Origin: Demequina lignilytica
GTDB lineage: Bacteria > Actinomycetota > Actinomycetes > Actinomycetales > Demequinaceae
Assembly (NCBI RefSeq): GCF_030418305.1
Contig: NZ_JAUHPX010000002.1
Location: 124,001 to 188,000 of the forward strand
Direction: 5' to 3'
Length of the DNA: 64,000 nt
Each line of letters begins with the position of its first letter. Within the stretch, counting starts at the first letter, position 1. A program made the position numbers and the translations under genes. Positions 26,348 to 35,170 of the stretch are shown in pieces. Below the pieces are notes generated by a model. The model was not told the DNA's origin. It saw only the letters and a program-made list of their open reading frames with translations, and searched no databases.

Positions 26348-27241
26348 TCAGGGATGGATGCCCGCGGCGGTCAGGCGCGAGATGAGCGCCTCATGCTCGG
26401 CGGGCGTGTTGGGAAGAAGCGGGAGCCGCATCGCGCGGCTCGGGATGGCGCCGAGCCAGTGCACGGCGGACTTCGCGTTGGTGGCGCCGGGGCCGGTGAA
26501 GACGGCCTCGTGCACCGGCAGGAGCGACTCGTGGATGCGGTCGGCCTCGGCGTCGTCGCCCGCGTCGTGCGCGGCGATCATGGCGGCGAGCTCGGCGGAC
26601 ACCACATGGCTCGACACCGAGACGACTCCGACGCCGCCGGCGCGGAGGAACTCGAGGGTGAGCGCGTCGTCGCCCGAGTACCAGGCCAGGCCGGTGCGCT
26701 CGATGCGGGCCTTCGCCTGCGCCACGTCCCCGGTGGCGTCCTTGACCGCGACCACGCGCGGGTGCGCGGCCAGCTCGTCCATCGACTCGTCGGAGATCGC
26801 GAGCGCGGTGCGGCCCGGGATGTCGTAGAGCATCGCGGGCAGACCCGTGGCGCCCAGGATCGCGCGGAAGTGCGCGACGACCCCCGCCTGCGACGGCTTG
26901 GAGTAGTACGGGGTGAGCGCGAGGATGCCGTCGGCGCCGGCCTCCTCGCCCTGCTCGGCCATCCGCACCGCGTGGGCGGTGTCGTTCGAGCCGGCGCCCG
27001 TGAGGATCGTGACGTCGGGTCCGACGGCCTCGCGGACCGCCTGCAGGAGGTCGACCTTCTCCGGTGCGTGCGTCGTCGGCGCCTCGCCGGTGGTGCCCGA
27101 GAGCACCAGCCCGTCCGAGCCGCGGGCCACGAGGAAACGGGCCAGAGCCTGGGCGGATGCGAGGTCGAGGGCGCCGCCCTCGTGCATCGGCGTGACCATC
27201 GCGGTCAGCACGGTGCCGAACGGCCGGGAGGTGGAAGTCAT
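26348..27241 (-). CDS. dapA: 4-hydroxy-tetrahydrodipicolinate synthase
   Basis: Condenses pyruvate with aspartate semialdehyde at the entry to lysine/DAP synthesis. The 297-residue TIM barrel shows the GTTGE motif, the catalytic tyrosine in LYDIPGRT and the Schiff-base lysine in VVAVKDATGD. ATG 27241 lies seven bases after TAAGTT, so transcription is probably leaderless; the open frame upstream is rejected. It heads a dapA-rnj unit. Confidence 0.95.
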   Translation of the reverse strand: MTSTSRPFGTVLTAMVTPMHEGGALDLASAQALARFLVARGSDGLVLSGTTGEAPTTHAPEKVDLLQAVREAVGPDVTILTGAGSNDTAHAVRMAEQGEEAGADGILALTPYYSKPSQAGVVAHFRAILGATGLPAMLYDIPGRTALAISDESMDELAAHPRVVAVKDATGDVAQAKARIERTGLAWYSGDDALTLEFLRAGGVGVVSVSSHVVSAELAAMIAAHDAGDDAEADRIHESLLPVHEAVFTGPGATNAKSAVHWLGAIPSRAMRLPLLPNTPAEHEALISRLTAAGIHP

Positions 27242-27248
27242 GGGACTC

Positions 27249-27254
27249 AACTTA
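27249..27254 (-). promoter_or_regulatory. -10 element of leaderless dapA promoter
   Basis: TAAGTT on the minus strand, seven bases before the dapA ATG. Confidence 0.55.
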
Positions 27255-27369
27255 CCGCGCGCGCCGGGCCGCGCGGCGTCCCTCGCCGGGCCCCGCGTGG
27301 TCGTGGACGGGGGTTGCATGTGCGCCTGGGTGTCATGTCACCGGCCTCATGCGCGGCGACCCGCGCGCG

Positions 27370-27430
27370 TAGCGTGGAAGATGCGGGGTCCGGCGAGGGA
27401 ACCGGACCCCTGGCGGTGCGGCAGCCGCCA
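27370..27430 (+). promoter_or_regulatory. Promoter and 5'-end hairpins of the secreted-protein gene
   Basis: A -10 candidate TAGCGT (27370-27375) would start RNA near 27382. Immediately after come a 9-bp hairpin (GGGGTCCGG 27385-27393 with CCGGACCCC 27402-27410) and a 6-bp hairpin (TGGCGG 27411-27416 with CCGCCA 27425-27430). Such 5'-terminal stems often stabilise mRNA; the role here is inferred. Confidence 0.4.
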
Positions 27431-27465
27431 CGCGTGCCTCACCGTCCGGATGGAAGGAGAGGAAG

Positions 27466-28341
27466 ATGCGCACGAGAGTGCTGAGCCTCATCGCCGTGGC
27501 GCTCATGACCGTCGCCCTGGCGGCGCCGGCGGGCGCCCAGGGCAAGCCGGATGGCGTCGGCGGGGGCGGTCCGCCGTCCGGAGTCGGGGACACCGGGCTG
27601 TACAACAACCTGTCGGTGCCCACGCTCCTGGTCAGCGCGGCCGGCCAGTCGCCGCAGCCGTACCTGACGATGGGGTGCGGGACGGCCGTCGCGCCGGGTC
27701 ACGACGAGCAGGCGACGGACCCCGACTTCGACGGCTACTGGACGCAGAAGTCCGAGTCGACCTGGACCGCGACCTGCGGAGTCGTGCTCGCGGCCTCCGC
27801 CGTGATCGACTGGGGCGACAACCTGACCGGGAGCACCGCGCTCAAGTCCGGGAAGACCATCCGCGTGGAGGCGAGCCTGCTCGCACCCGTCGGCGCGGGC
27901 GACACCGGGTACTACGTGGAGAAGCTCACGGACGAGCTCGACCGCTACGCCACCTACGGCACCGATGGCACCACCCTGGCGGAAGCGGCCGCGGACCCGG
28001 GCATCGACCTGCCGGCGCCGATGACGCTGGCCAGGGTCTGGGACCCCGGCGCCTACCTCACCATCGCGGAGCTCGACAAGGACGATGTGGTCGGGAGGAC
28101 CGTCTACGAGGGGGTCGCCGTGGCCGAGGTCAACTCGGCCGGCGCGATCGTCTACGGCTTCAACTGGGGCCAGAAGGGCGCGGCTCCCCTGCCGGGCTCG
28201 TACCGGATCACCTTCGAGGTATCCACGGCGACCACGCTCACGGGCGTGTTCGACACCGTGGGCGACACCGACCTGCCGGACGCGCACACCGCGACGCTCG
28301 ACATCGTCCTGACAGCCTCGGGAGGCAAGAACGCACGGTAG
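27466..28341 (+). CDS. Secreted protein of unknown function
   Basis: I do not recognise this 291-residue protein. It has a clear signal peptide (residues 1-25, MRTRVL then a hydrophobic core, cleavage after APAGAQ). The mature part is acidic and Gly/Asp/Thr-rich, with two early cysteines (MGCGTAV and TATCGVV) that could pair, and beta-rich stretches such as YLTIAELDKDDVVGRTVYEG and SYRITFEVSTATTLTG. No catalytic motif or anchor is visible, so it is probably released or wall-associated through beta domains. Translation has a strong AAGGAGAGG site. It is monocistronic, with hairpins at the 5' end and a strong hairpin downstream. It is well conserved in codon bias, so a real gene. Confidence 0.8.
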   Translation: MRTRVLSLIAVALMTVALAAPAGAQGKPDGVGGGGPPSGVGDTGLYNNLSVPTLLVSAAGQSPQPYLTMGCGTAVAPGHDEQATDPDFDGYWTQKSESTWTATCGVVLAASAVIDWGDNLTGSTALKSGKTIRVEASLLAPVGAGDTGYYVEKLTDELDRYATYGTDGTTLAEAAADPGIDLPAPMTLARVWDPGAYLTIAELDKDDVVGRTVYEGVAVAEVNSAGAIVYGFNWGQKGAAPLPGSYRITFEVSTATTLTGVFDTVGDTDLPDAHTATLDIVLTASGGKNAR

Positions 28342-28359
28342 CCGGGCCGCACCGGCGCC

Positions 28360-28390
28360 CGGGGGACGGGGTCGACGGCCCCGTCCCCCG
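28360..28390 (+). terminator. Terminator hairpin of the secreted-protein gene
   Basis: A perfect 12-bp stem, CGGGGGACGGGG (28360-28371) with CCCCGTCCCCCG (28379-28390), and a seven-base loop. It begins 18 bases after the stop codon. There is no T-run, as is usual in high-GC actinobacteria. Confidence 0.65.
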
Positions 28391-28398
28391 GACGACCC

Positions 28399-28408
28399 CG
28401 CATCGTCC
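28399..28408 (-). repeat. GGACGATGCG element, intergenic copy
   Basis: Between the terminator and the thyA promoter. It reads CGCATCGTCC in the thyA direction, 33 bases before the -10. Confidence 0.6.
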
Positions 28409-28441
28409 CGCGCCGGCCCCACCCATGGCCGCCGGGCGCAC

Positions 28442-28447
28442 TAGGCT
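28442..28447 (+). promoter_or_regulatory. -10 element of leaderless thyA promoter
   Basis: TAGGCT, six bases before the thyA GTG. Confidence 0.6.
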
Positions 28448-28453
28448 GGCCGC

Positions 28454-29257
28454 GTGAGCGCGATCCCGACCCCGTACGAGGACCTGCTGCGCGACGTGCT
28501 GGCCACCGGCACGCAGAAGGGCGACCGCACCGGCACCGGCACGCTGTCGGTGTTCGGCCGCCAGCTTCGCTACGACCTCTCCGAGGGTTTCCCGCTGATC
28601 ACCACCAAGCGCGTGCACGTACGGTCAGTCGTCGGCGAGCTGCTGTGGTTCCTGCGCGGCGAGACCAACGTGCGCTGGCTGCAGGAGCGCGGGATCACCA
28701 TCTGGGACGAGTGGGCGGACGCGGACGGCGAGCTCGGCCCGGTCTACGGCTACCAGTGGCGCTCGTGGCCGACCCCGGACGGCCGGCACGTCGACCAGAT
28801 CGCGAACGTGATCGAGTCGATCCGGTCCAACCCGGACTCGCGGCGGCACATGGTCTCGGCGTGGAACCCGGCCCTGATCGACGAGATGGCGCTGCCGCCG
28901 TGCCACGCGATGTTCCAGTTCTACGTCGCCGACGGTCGCCTGAGCTGCCAGCTGTACCAGCGCAGCGCCGATCTGTTCCTGGGCGTGCCGTTCAACATCG
29001 CGTCCTACGCGCTCCTCACGCACATGATCGCCGCGCAGACCGGGCTCGAGGTCGGCGACTTCGTGTGGACCGGCGGCGACTGCCACATCTACTCGAACCA
29101 CATGGACCAGGTCGCGCTGCAGCTCAGCCGCGAGCCCTTCCCGTACCCGACGCTGCGGCTCGAACCGAAGGACTCGCTGCTCGACTACGACATCGACGAC
29201 GTGATCATCGAGAACTACCAGCACCACCCGGGCATCAAGGCCCCCGTGGCGGTCTGA
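28454..29257 (+). CDS. thyA: Thymidylate synthase ThyA
   Basis: Converts dUMP to dTMP using methylenetetrahydrofolate. The 267-residue length and motifs are canonical: the nucleophile Cys150 in [23 protein letters not shown], and the conserved [20 protein letters not shown] stretch. GTG 28454 is six bases after TAGGCT. It is followed two bases later by folA, the enzyme that regenerates the folate ThyA oxidises, so the pair is a functional unit. Confidence 0.97.
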   Translation: MSAIPTPYEDLLRDVLATGTQKGDRTGTGTLSVFGRQLRYDLSEGFPLITTKRVHVRSVVGELLWFLRGETNVRWLQERGITIWDEWADADGELGPVYGYQWRSWPTPDGRHVDQIANVIESIRSNPDSRRHMVSAWNPALIDEMALPPCHAMFQFYVADGRLSCQLYQRSADLFLGVPFNIASYALLTHMIAAQTGLEVGDFVWTGGDCHIYSNHMDQVALQLSREPFPYPTLRLEPKDSLLDYDIDDVIIENYQHHPGIKAPVAV

Positions 29258-29259
29258 CG

Positions 29260-29763
29260 ATGGTCAAGGCGATCTGGGCGCAGGCACGGGACGGCGAGGG
29301 CCGCCCGGTGATCGGGCTCGGCGGGACGATGCCGTGGCACCTTCCCGAGGACCTCGCCCACTTCTCGGAGACCACGCACGGCGAGGTGGTCATCATGGGC
29401 CGTCTGACCTGGGAGTCGCTGCCCGAGCGGTTCCGCCCGCTGCCCAGCCGCACCAACATCGTCGTGTCGCATCACGAGAACACGTTCCACGGCGCCGCGA
29501 GCGCCTCCTCGCTCGAGGGTGCGCTCGACGCCGCGGAGGACCTCGACCCCGACGCGACGTGCTGGGTGATGGGCGGTGCGCGGCTGTTCGCGGAGGCCGC
29601 GGGGATCGCCGACGAGATCGTGGTGACCGAGATCGACCTGGTGACCGAGGGCGACACCTTCGCCCCGACCCTGGACCCGGACGCGTGGCGCGTGAAGGCC
29701 GCCGACTGGCAGGAGTCCCGCACTGGCCTGCGGTACCGGATCGTCCGCCACCGGCGCCGATGA
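29260..29763 (+). CDS. folA: Dihydrofolate reductase
   Basis: NADPH-dependent reduction of dihydrofolate, the partner step to ThyA. The 167-residue protein has the DHFR pattern: GLGGTMPWHLPEDLAHF (substrate and cofactor loop, with the active-site acidic residue), VVIMGRLTWESLP, and WVMGGARLFAEA. ATG 29260 follows the thyA stop by two bases. Its stop overlaps the next gene's start as ATGA. Confidence 0.95.
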   Translation: MVKAIWAQARDGEGRPVIGLGGTMPWHLPEDLAHFSETTHGEVVIMGRLTWESLPERFRPLPSRTNIVVSHHENTFHGAASASSLEGALDAAEDLDPDATCWVMGGARLFAEAAGIADEIVVTEIDLVTEGDTFAPTLDPDAWRVKAADWQESRTGLRYRIVRHRRR

Positions 29764-30392
29764 CCTGGCCCGTCCCCGCGCGGATCGCCACCGAGCGGCT
29801 CGTGCTCCGCCGCTACGCCCCCGCGGACGCCGAGGCTCTCGCCGCGGTCGCCGCGCGCAACCGCGAGCACCTGATCCGGTTCCTGCCGTGGGCCGCGGAC
29901 GAGCCGCAGAGCGTCGCGCAGCGACGCGCGTGGATCGCCGAGGTCGACGCCGCGTTCGACGCGGGCACCGAGTTCACCATGGGCCTCTTCCTCGCCGACG
30001 GCACGCTGGTGGGAGGGACGGGCTACCACGTCCGCACCGAGCCCGAGCCGTACCTCGAGATCGGCTACTGGATCGATGCGGCGCACGAGGGGCTCGGCCT
30101 GGTCACCGAGGCGGTCGCGGCGCTGACGCTGGTCGCCCTCGAGATCTGCGGCGTGCCGACGGTCGGCATCGCTCACGCCCCCGCGAACACCCGCAGCGCC
30201 GCCGTGCCCGCGCGCCTCGGCTACGCGAGGCAGCCGGACACGGCGATCCTCACATGCAGCGACGGCGGCGCGGCCGTCGCGCCGGTCGAGTGGCGCGCGA
30301 CGCCCTCCACGCTCGCCGTGGAGCCCCTCGCCTCATGGCCGCGCCCCGCGCTCACCGACGCCGATGGAGCGGCGGTCGCGTGGCCCGGATGA
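29760..30392 (+). CDS. GNAT family N-acetyltransferase (RimJ/RimL-like)
   Basis: A 210-residue acetyltransferase beginning with the RimJ/RimL hallmark TERLVLRRYAPADAEAL and containing LEIGYWIDAAHEGLGLVTEAVAAL, the acetyl-CoA binding region. The last 50 residues are divergent and Ala/Pro-rich. The substrate is unknown. ATG 29760 overlaps the folA stop, and its stop overlaps the azlC start (ATGA 30389-30392), so it is in the middle of a coupled operon. Confidence 0.85.
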   Translation: MTWPVPARIATERLVLRRYAPADAEALAAVAARNREHLIRFLPWAADEPQSVAQRRAWIAEVDAAFDAGTEFTMGLFLADGTLVGGTGYHVRTEPEPYLEIGYWIDAAHEGLGLVTEAVAALTLVALEICGVPTVGIAHAPANTRSAAVPARLGYARQPDTAILTCSDGGAAVAPVEWRATPSTLAVEPLASWPRPALTDADGAAVAWPG

Positions 30393-31068
30393 TGCTCGAC
30401 GCGACCCGCCAGCAGGCGCTGTCGGTGTCGCTCGCGACGGGCGCCTACGGGCTGAGCTTCGGAGCGCTCTCGGTGGCCGCTGGACTCGACGTCTGGCAGA
30501 CCTGCGCACTGTCGCTGCTCGTGTTCTCCGGGGGCTCGCAGTTCGCGTTCGTCGGCGTGATCGGCGCCGGCGGCGGACCGTGGGCCGCGGCGGCGACCTC
30601 GACCTTCCTCGGGCTGCGCAACGGGTTCTACGGCGTCGGCCTCGCGCCCGTCATGCGACCGATCACCGGCTGGCGGCGGGCCTGGGCCGCGCAGGTGACC
30701 ATCGACGAGTCGACGGCGGTCGCCCTCGCGCAGCCGGCCGACCACCGGGAGGCCCGGCGCACCGGCTTCTGGTGGACCGGCGTCGGCGTCTTCCTCGCGT
30801 GGAACGCGATCACGCTGCTGGGCGCCCTGCTCGGCAGCCGGATCGGGGACCCGGCCGACTGGGGCCTCGACGCCGCCGCCGCCGCGGCGTTCCTCGCGCT
30901 GGTGTGGCCCCGGCTCGCGCATCGTCGCGCCCAGGCCGTCGCCGCGGGAGCGGCGGTGCTCGCGCTCGCCCTCACGCCCGTCGCGCCGCCGGGCGTGCCC
31001 GTGCTCGCCGCCGCGGCGATCGCGATCCTGGCCGGCTGGGGGCACCCGCGGCTCGAGGAGGTGCCCGA

Positions 31069-31072
<4 letters not shown>
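30389..31072 (+). CDS. azlC: Branched-chain amino acid exporter large subunit, AzlC family
   Basis: A 227-residue membrane protein with about six to seven hydrophobic segments and AzlC signatures: YGLSFGALSVAAGL near the N-terminus, FSGGSQFAFVGVIGAGG, and RNGFYGVGLAP. With AzlD it forms a BrnFE-type exporter of branched-chain amino acids or methionine (family knowledge). Two consecutive ATG codons begin at 30389; the first overlaps the preceding stop. It overlaps azlD as GTGA. Confidence 0.9.
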
Positions 31073-31392
<320 letters not shown>

Positions 31393-31433
31393 CCGGCTGC
31401 CGCGAGCCTGTTTCCATCGCGGCGCGGCGTCAC

Positions 31434-31439
31434 TAGGCT
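31434..31439 (+). promoter_or_regulatory. -10 element of leaderless GNAT gene
   Basis: TAGGCT, seven bases before the ATG at 31447. Confidence 0.6.
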
Positions 31440-31446
31440 CGGCATC

Positions 31447-31956
31447 ATGAGCCCTGCTCCCGCTGCCGATGCATCCGTCCGCCCCGCCCGACCCGGCGAT
31501 GAGGCCGCCGTCGCTCGCATCCAGGTGGACTCCTGGATCGCCGCGCTCGGCGAGCGGCTCGGGCCGCGGCGCCACAGCGCGTTCGACCTCGCCTCCGTCG
31601 AGGCCGGCTGGGCCGCCGCGATCGTGCAGCCGCCGACGCCGGGCCACCAGGTGCTCGTCGCGCTGGCCGGCGACCGGATCGTGGGCTTCGCGGCGGTGGC
31701 GCCGCCGCGCGACATCATCGCGCTCGAGGTCGCGCCCGACCAGCGCCGTCGCGGGCACGGCTCCCGGCTCCTGTCGGCCGTGGTCGACCACCTGCGCTCC
31801 CACGGCGCGGACGAGATGCGCCTCTGGGCCCTCGAGAAGGACAAGGTCCGCTCGGACTACCTGCGCTCGGTCGGATTCGCGGAGGCAGGCATGCGGCGCG
31901 AGCTCGACGGCCCCGGGATCAGCATCCCCGAGCAGCTCTGGCACGCCACGGTCTGA
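31447..31956 (+). CDS. GNAT family N-acetyltransferase
   Basis: A 169-residue single-domain acetyltransferase. The acetyl-CoA pyrophosphate loop is VAPDQRRRGHGSRLL (motif A, Q/RxxGxG/A), preceded by IVGFAAVAP and followed by the motif B region ending YLRSVGFAEAG. The substrate is unknown. It is transcribed from its own leaderless promoter. Its stop codon directly abuts the stop of the opposite-strand GNAT gene (TGA/TCA at 31954-31959), with no space for a conventional terminator. Confidence 0.85.
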   Translation: MSPAPAADASVRPARPGDEAAVARIQVDSWIAALGERLGPRRHSAFDLASVEAGWAAAIVQPPTPGHQVLVALAGDRIVGFAAVAPPRDIIALEVAPDQRRRGHGSRLLSAVVDHLRSHGADEMRLWALEKDKVRSDYLRSVGFAEAGMRRELDGPGISIPEQLWHATV

Positions 31957-32439
31957 TCAGGCGTCGGCGAGCGCGAGCGTGTAGAACCGCGAGTGCGGAT
32001 CTGACCTGTAGGACCCGAAGGGCCCGCACGCGACGAACCCGTGGCGCTCGTAGAGACGGTGCGCGGGCGCGAAGAAGTCCTGGGTCCCGGTCTCGAGGCT
32101 GAGACGGGCGAGACCCCGCTCGCGCCCGAGGTCGACGATACGGGCAAGCACCGCGGCCGCCACGCCTCGCCCGCGTGCGGCGGGCGTGGTGCGCATCGAC
32201 TCGATCTCGCCGTGGTCCGGGCCGAGCACCGCGAGCGCCCCCACGCCGAGGAGGGCCCCGGCGTGGTCGCGCGCGGCGAGGAAGGTGACGTGCGGGGCTC
32301 GCAGCGCGCGCACGTCGAGCGCGTGCACGGACTCGGCCGGCGAGGTCGCGTGCATGTCCGCGAGGTGCTCCGACAGCAGTGCGACGACGTCGTCGGTCGC
32401 GGGGTCCTCGACCGCGATCCGGACCTCGGGGGTGCTCAC
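31957..32439 (-). CDS. GNAT family N-acetyltransferase
   Basis: A 160-residue acetyltransferase with MRTTPAARGRGVAAAVLARIVDLGR as the acetyl-CoA loop (here RGRGVA) and LYERHGFVACGPFGSYRSDPHSRFY at the C-terminus, which resembles putative PhnO/YafP-like small-molecule acetyltransferases. GTG 32439 overlaps the stop of the upstream gene as GTGA, so it is the last gene of dapB-membrane protein-GNAT. Confidence 0.83.
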   Translation of the reverse strand: MSTPEVRIAVEDPATDDVVALLSEHLADMHATSPAESVHALDVRALRAPHVTFLAARDHAGALLGVGALAVLGPDHGEIESMRTTPAARGRGVAAAVLARIVDLGRERGLARLSLETGTQDFFAPAHRLYERHGFVACGPFGSYRSDPHSRFYTLALADA

Positions 32440-32897
32440 CCGGCTGACCTGCGGAAGAGCTCGGCGGCGTAGCGGTAGGAGCGCCTCGCCTGCGCCCGGT
32501 CCTCCATCACGGAGTACCCGGCGGCGAGGTGGAACCAGGCGACCCAGCTGTCGGGCTCGAGGTCGACGCCCGCGCGCGCGACCTCGTACACGTCGCGCGC
32601 GGCCTGCTCCTCGAGCCTCCCGCTCGGCGTGCGCGGGCCGTCGTGGACCGGCAGCCGCCCCTCCTGCTCGAGGCGCGCGCCCATCCGCTGGACGGCGATC
32701 ACCAGCCGCCACTCCTGCCACAGGTACCAGGCCGCCACGAACGGCAGCACCAGGGACGCGACGCCGATCCCCCGCGCCAGCCACGAGTCGTCGCGGAGCA
32801 GGGCGAAGGACAGCGACGCCACCACCGAGATGTAGAGCGCGAGCAGCAGGGTCAGCGCCCCCGCGGCCAGGAACGCCGGACGCCGGAGGAGCTTCAC
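32436..32897 (-). CDS. Two-helix membrane protein with TPR-like C-terminus
   Basis: A 153-residue protein with two hydrophobic segments (about 9-34 and 41-60) and a soluble C-terminal helical region that looks like a single tetratricopeptide-type repeat (WVAWFHLAAGYSVMEDRAQARRSYRYAAEL). No enzymatic motif. Similar proteins are found downstream of dapB in related actinobacteria, but the function is unknown. The GTG start overlaps the dapB stop as GTGA. Confidence 0.78.
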   Translation of the reverse strand: MKLLRRPAFLAAGALTLLLALYISVVASLSFALLRDDSWLARGIGVASLVLPFVAAWYLWQEWRLVIAVQRMGARLEQEGRLPVHDGPRTPSGRLEEQAARDVYEVARAGVDLEPDSWVAWFHLAAGYSVMEDRAQARRSYRYAAELFRRSAG

Positions 32898-33637
32898 AGG
32901 TCCATGTAGGAGTCGAGACCCACCGCGAGCCCGGGCCGGCGGACCACCTCGCGCACGCCGAGCAGCACCCCGGGCATGAAGCTCACGCGGTCGAAGCTGT
33001 CGGTGCGGATCGTGAGCTGCTCGCCCGGGTTGCCCAGCAGCACCTCCTCGTGCGCGACCAGGCCGCGCAGCCGCACCGCGTGGACGTGCACGCCGTCGAT
33101 CACCGCCCCGCGCGCCCCGTCGGGGTCGTGGGTGGTCGCGTCGGGCGAGGCCGCGATGCCCGCGGCGGCGCGCGCGGCGGCGATCCCGCGGGCCGTGTGC
33201 ACCGCCGTGCCTGACGGGGCGTCGACCTTGTCGGGATGGTGCAGCTCGACCACCTCGACGGACTCGAAGTACCGCGCGGCCGCCGCGGCGAACCGCATGC
33301 TCAGCACCGCGCTGAGGGCGAAGTTCGGGGCGATCAGCACGCCGAGCTCGGGACGCTCCCGCAGGTGCTCCTCCACCCGCAGCAGCGACTCCTCGGTCCA
33401 GCCCGTGGTGCCGACGACCGCGTTGATGCCGAGGTCGATCAGCGCGTGCACGTTGGCCTCGGTCGCGGTGGGAACGGTGAAGTCGACCGCGACCTGCGCG
33501 CCGGCTCGGGCCGCCTGCGCTACGTCGTCGGAGTGGTCGAGCGCCGCGACCAGCTCGAGGTCCGGCGCGGCCCCGACCGCATTCACGACGTGGGTCCCCA
33601 TGCGCCCGGCGGCGCCCAGCACTGCGACGGTGATCAT
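32894..33637 (-). CDS. dapB: 4-hydroxy-tetrahydrodipicolinate reductase
   Basis: NAD(P)H-dependent second step of the DAP pathway. The 247-residue protein has the dinucleotide motif VAVLGAAGRMG at the N-terminus, VVGTTGW, and the catalytic ELHHPDKVDAPSGTA. ATG 33637 lies six bases after TAGGGT, indicating a leaderless start. Upstream on the same strand are the M16 protease and pnp. Confidence 0.96.
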   Translation of the reverse strand: MITVAVLGAAGRMGTHVVNAVGAAPDLELVAALDHSDDVAQAARAGAQVAVDFTVPTATEANVHALIDLGINAVVGTTGWTEESLLRVEEHLRERPELGVLIAPNFALSAVLSMRFAAAAARYFESVEVVELHHPDKVDAPSGTAVHTARGIAAARAAAGIAASPDATTHDPDGARGAVIDGVHVHAVRLRGLVAHEEVLLGNPGEQLTIRTDSFDRVSFMPGVLLGVREVVRRPGLAVGLDSYMDL

Positions 33638-33643
33638 GCGACC

Positions 33644-33649
33644 ACCCTA
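33644..33649 (-). promoter_or_regulatory. -10 element of leaderless dapB promoter
   Basis: TAGGGT on the minus strand, six bases before the dapB ATG. Confidence 0.6.
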
Positions 33650-33698
33650 CTGGCGCCCGGACGCCGGGCAGCGCGGTGCACCGCGGCCTCCATCGTCC

Positions 33699-35024
33699 CT
33701 ACGCGCGCTCGGGGCCGACCCTCACGCTCACGCGGGCACGGGCGGCGAGGTCGGCGGCGAGGCCCTGCACCTCGGAGGCCGTGACGGCGTGCACGTCGTC
33801 GAGCATCTCGGCGATCGACCACAGGTCGCCGAAGACGAGCTCGGCCTTCCCCAGGCGCGACATGCGGCTGTACGAGTCCTCCAGCCGCAGCACCATGGAC
33901 CCCGCGATCTGGCCCTTGGCGCGCTCGAGCTCCGCGTCGGTGACCCCCTCGGCCATGCGCTCGAACTCGTGCGTCATGAGCCGCACCACCTCGTCCGCCT
34001 TGCCGGGCGCGCAGGCGCCGTAGATGCCGAACACGCCCGTCTCCGCGCTGGGGGCGCCGAAGGAGTAGACCGAGTACGTCAGGCCCCGCTTCTCGCGGAT
34101 CTCCTGGAACAGCCGGGAGGACATCCCGCCGCCGAGGATCGCGTTGTACACGGCGAGCACGCTCCGGCGCTCGTCCGTCGCCCGGAAGCCCGTGGTGCCC
34201 AGCAGCACGTGCGCCTGCTCGAGCTCCGAGCGGGTGATGCGGATCTCGGGCGTGACGCTCGCCTCCACCGGGGCGAACCGGTCGCGCCGGCCGGTCGGGA
34301 TGCCGTCGGCGGGAAGGTCCCAGCCGCCCGCGTCGAGCGCGCGGGCGACCAGCGCGCAGACCGCGTCGTGGTCGACGCCGCCCGCGGCGGTGATGATCAA
34401 TCCGCGGGGCGTGTAGTGCTGACGGTAGTGCTCCTCGACCGCGTCCCGCGTGACGGCCTCGATGATCTCGGGGGTACCGCCGATGGGGCGTCCGAGGGGA
34501 TGGCCCCCGAGCACCGCCTCGGTGAAGCGCTCGTGGATGACGTCGCCCGGGTCGTCCTCGTTCATGGCGAGCTCCTCGAGGATGACCCCGCGCTCCATGT
34601 CGAAGTCGGCCTGGTCGAGCCGCGCGCTCGTGACCATGTCGAGCACCACGTCGATCGCCATCGGCAGGTCGGTGTCGATCACCCGCGCGTAGTAGCAGGT
34701 GTACTCCTTGCCGGTCAGGGCGTTGGACTCGCCCCCGACCCGGTCGAACTCCTCGGCGATGTCGAGCGCGCTCCGGCGCGCGGTGCCCTTGAACAGCAGG
34801 TGCTCGAGGAAGTGGGTCGAGCCGCCGTGCTCGGGGGCCTCGTCCCGCGAGCCGACGCCCACCCACGCGCCGAGCGTGGCCGACCGCATGCCCGGGATCT
34901 GCTCGGTGAGGACGCGCACGCCGCCGGGCAGGATCGTGCGACGGATCACCGCCCCGTGATCCTGCTCGATCGCGATGTCGGAGCCGATGGCGCCGGAGTG
35001 GACCAGGGGAAGCATGTGCGGCAT
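33699..35024 (-). CDS. M16 family zinc metallopeptidase (PepR-like)
   Basis: A 441-residue processing-peptidase-like protein with the inverted zinc motif HFLEH (HxxEH, GGSTHFLEHLLFKG) and the downstream glutamate region in LEELAMNEDDPGD. A second, inactive M16 domain forms the C-terminal half. No signal peptide is seen. The M. tuberculosis equivalent next to pnp is PepR (Rv2782c). ATG 35024 is preferred because TAGGCT lies seven bases before it. Confidence 0.92.
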   Translation of the reverse strand: MPHMLPLVHSGAIGSDIAIEQDHGAVIRRTILPGGVRVLTEQIPGMRSATLGAWVGVGSRDEAPEHGGSTHFLEHLLFKGTARRSALDIAEEFDRVGGESNALTGKEYTCYYARVIDTDLPMAIDVVLDMVTSARLDQADFDMERGVILEELAMNEDDPGDVIHERFTEAVLGGHPLGRPIGGTPEIIEAVTRDAVEEHYRQHYTPRGLIITAAGGVDHDAVCALVARALDAGGWDLPADGIPTGRRDRFAPVEASVTPEIRITRSELEQAHVLLGTTGFRATDERRSVLAVYNAILGGGMSSRLFQEIREKRGLTYSVYSFGAPSAETGVFGIYGACAPGKADEVVRLMTHEFERMAEGVTDAELERAKGQIAGSMVLRLEDSYSRMSRLGKAELVFGDLWSIAEMLDDVHAVTASEVQGLAADLAARARVSVRVGPERA

Positions 35025-35031
35025 GGGGGTG

Positions 35032-35037
35032 AGCCTA
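35032..35037 (-). promoter_or_regulatory. -10 element of leaderless M16 peptidase promoter
   Basis: TAGGCT on the minus strand, seven bases before the ATG. Confidence 0.6.
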
Positions 35038-35066
35038 GCCGCGGCGCGGCCCCGCCCGGGCACCGG

Positions 35067-35076
35067 GGACGATGCG
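35067..35076 (+). repeat. GGACGATGCG element, intergenic copy
   Basis: Lies between the pnp terminator and the M16 promoter, 29 bases upstream of the -10. In the M16 direction it reads CGCATCGTCC. Confidence 0.6.
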
Positions 35077-35112
35077 CGCGCCGGGCGACCGTCGCATCGT
35101 CGCCCGGACGCG

Positions 35113-35151
35113 CCGGAGGGGCGGCCCCGCTGCGCGGGACCGCCCCTCCGG
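35113..35151 (-). terminator. Terminator of pnp
   Basis: CCGGAGGGGCGG (35113-35124) pairs perfectly with CCGCCCCTCCGG (35140-35151), with further pairing of the inner CCGC/GCGG. It begins 20 bases after the pnp stop. There is no T-run. Confidence 0.7.
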
Positions 35152-35170
35152 ACGTCAGGACTGCGAAGGC

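Noticed and set aside
27382..27465. Leaderless small ORF starting at the ATG just after TAGCGT
   Set aside because: The frame has no stop before the secreted-protein gene and runs through it out of frame; the hairpins explain the region better.
27242..27465. Riboswitch upstream of the secreted-protein gene (ydaO-like)
   Set aside because: Hairpins are present, but the conserved c-di-AMP or other riboswitch core sequences were not recognisable.
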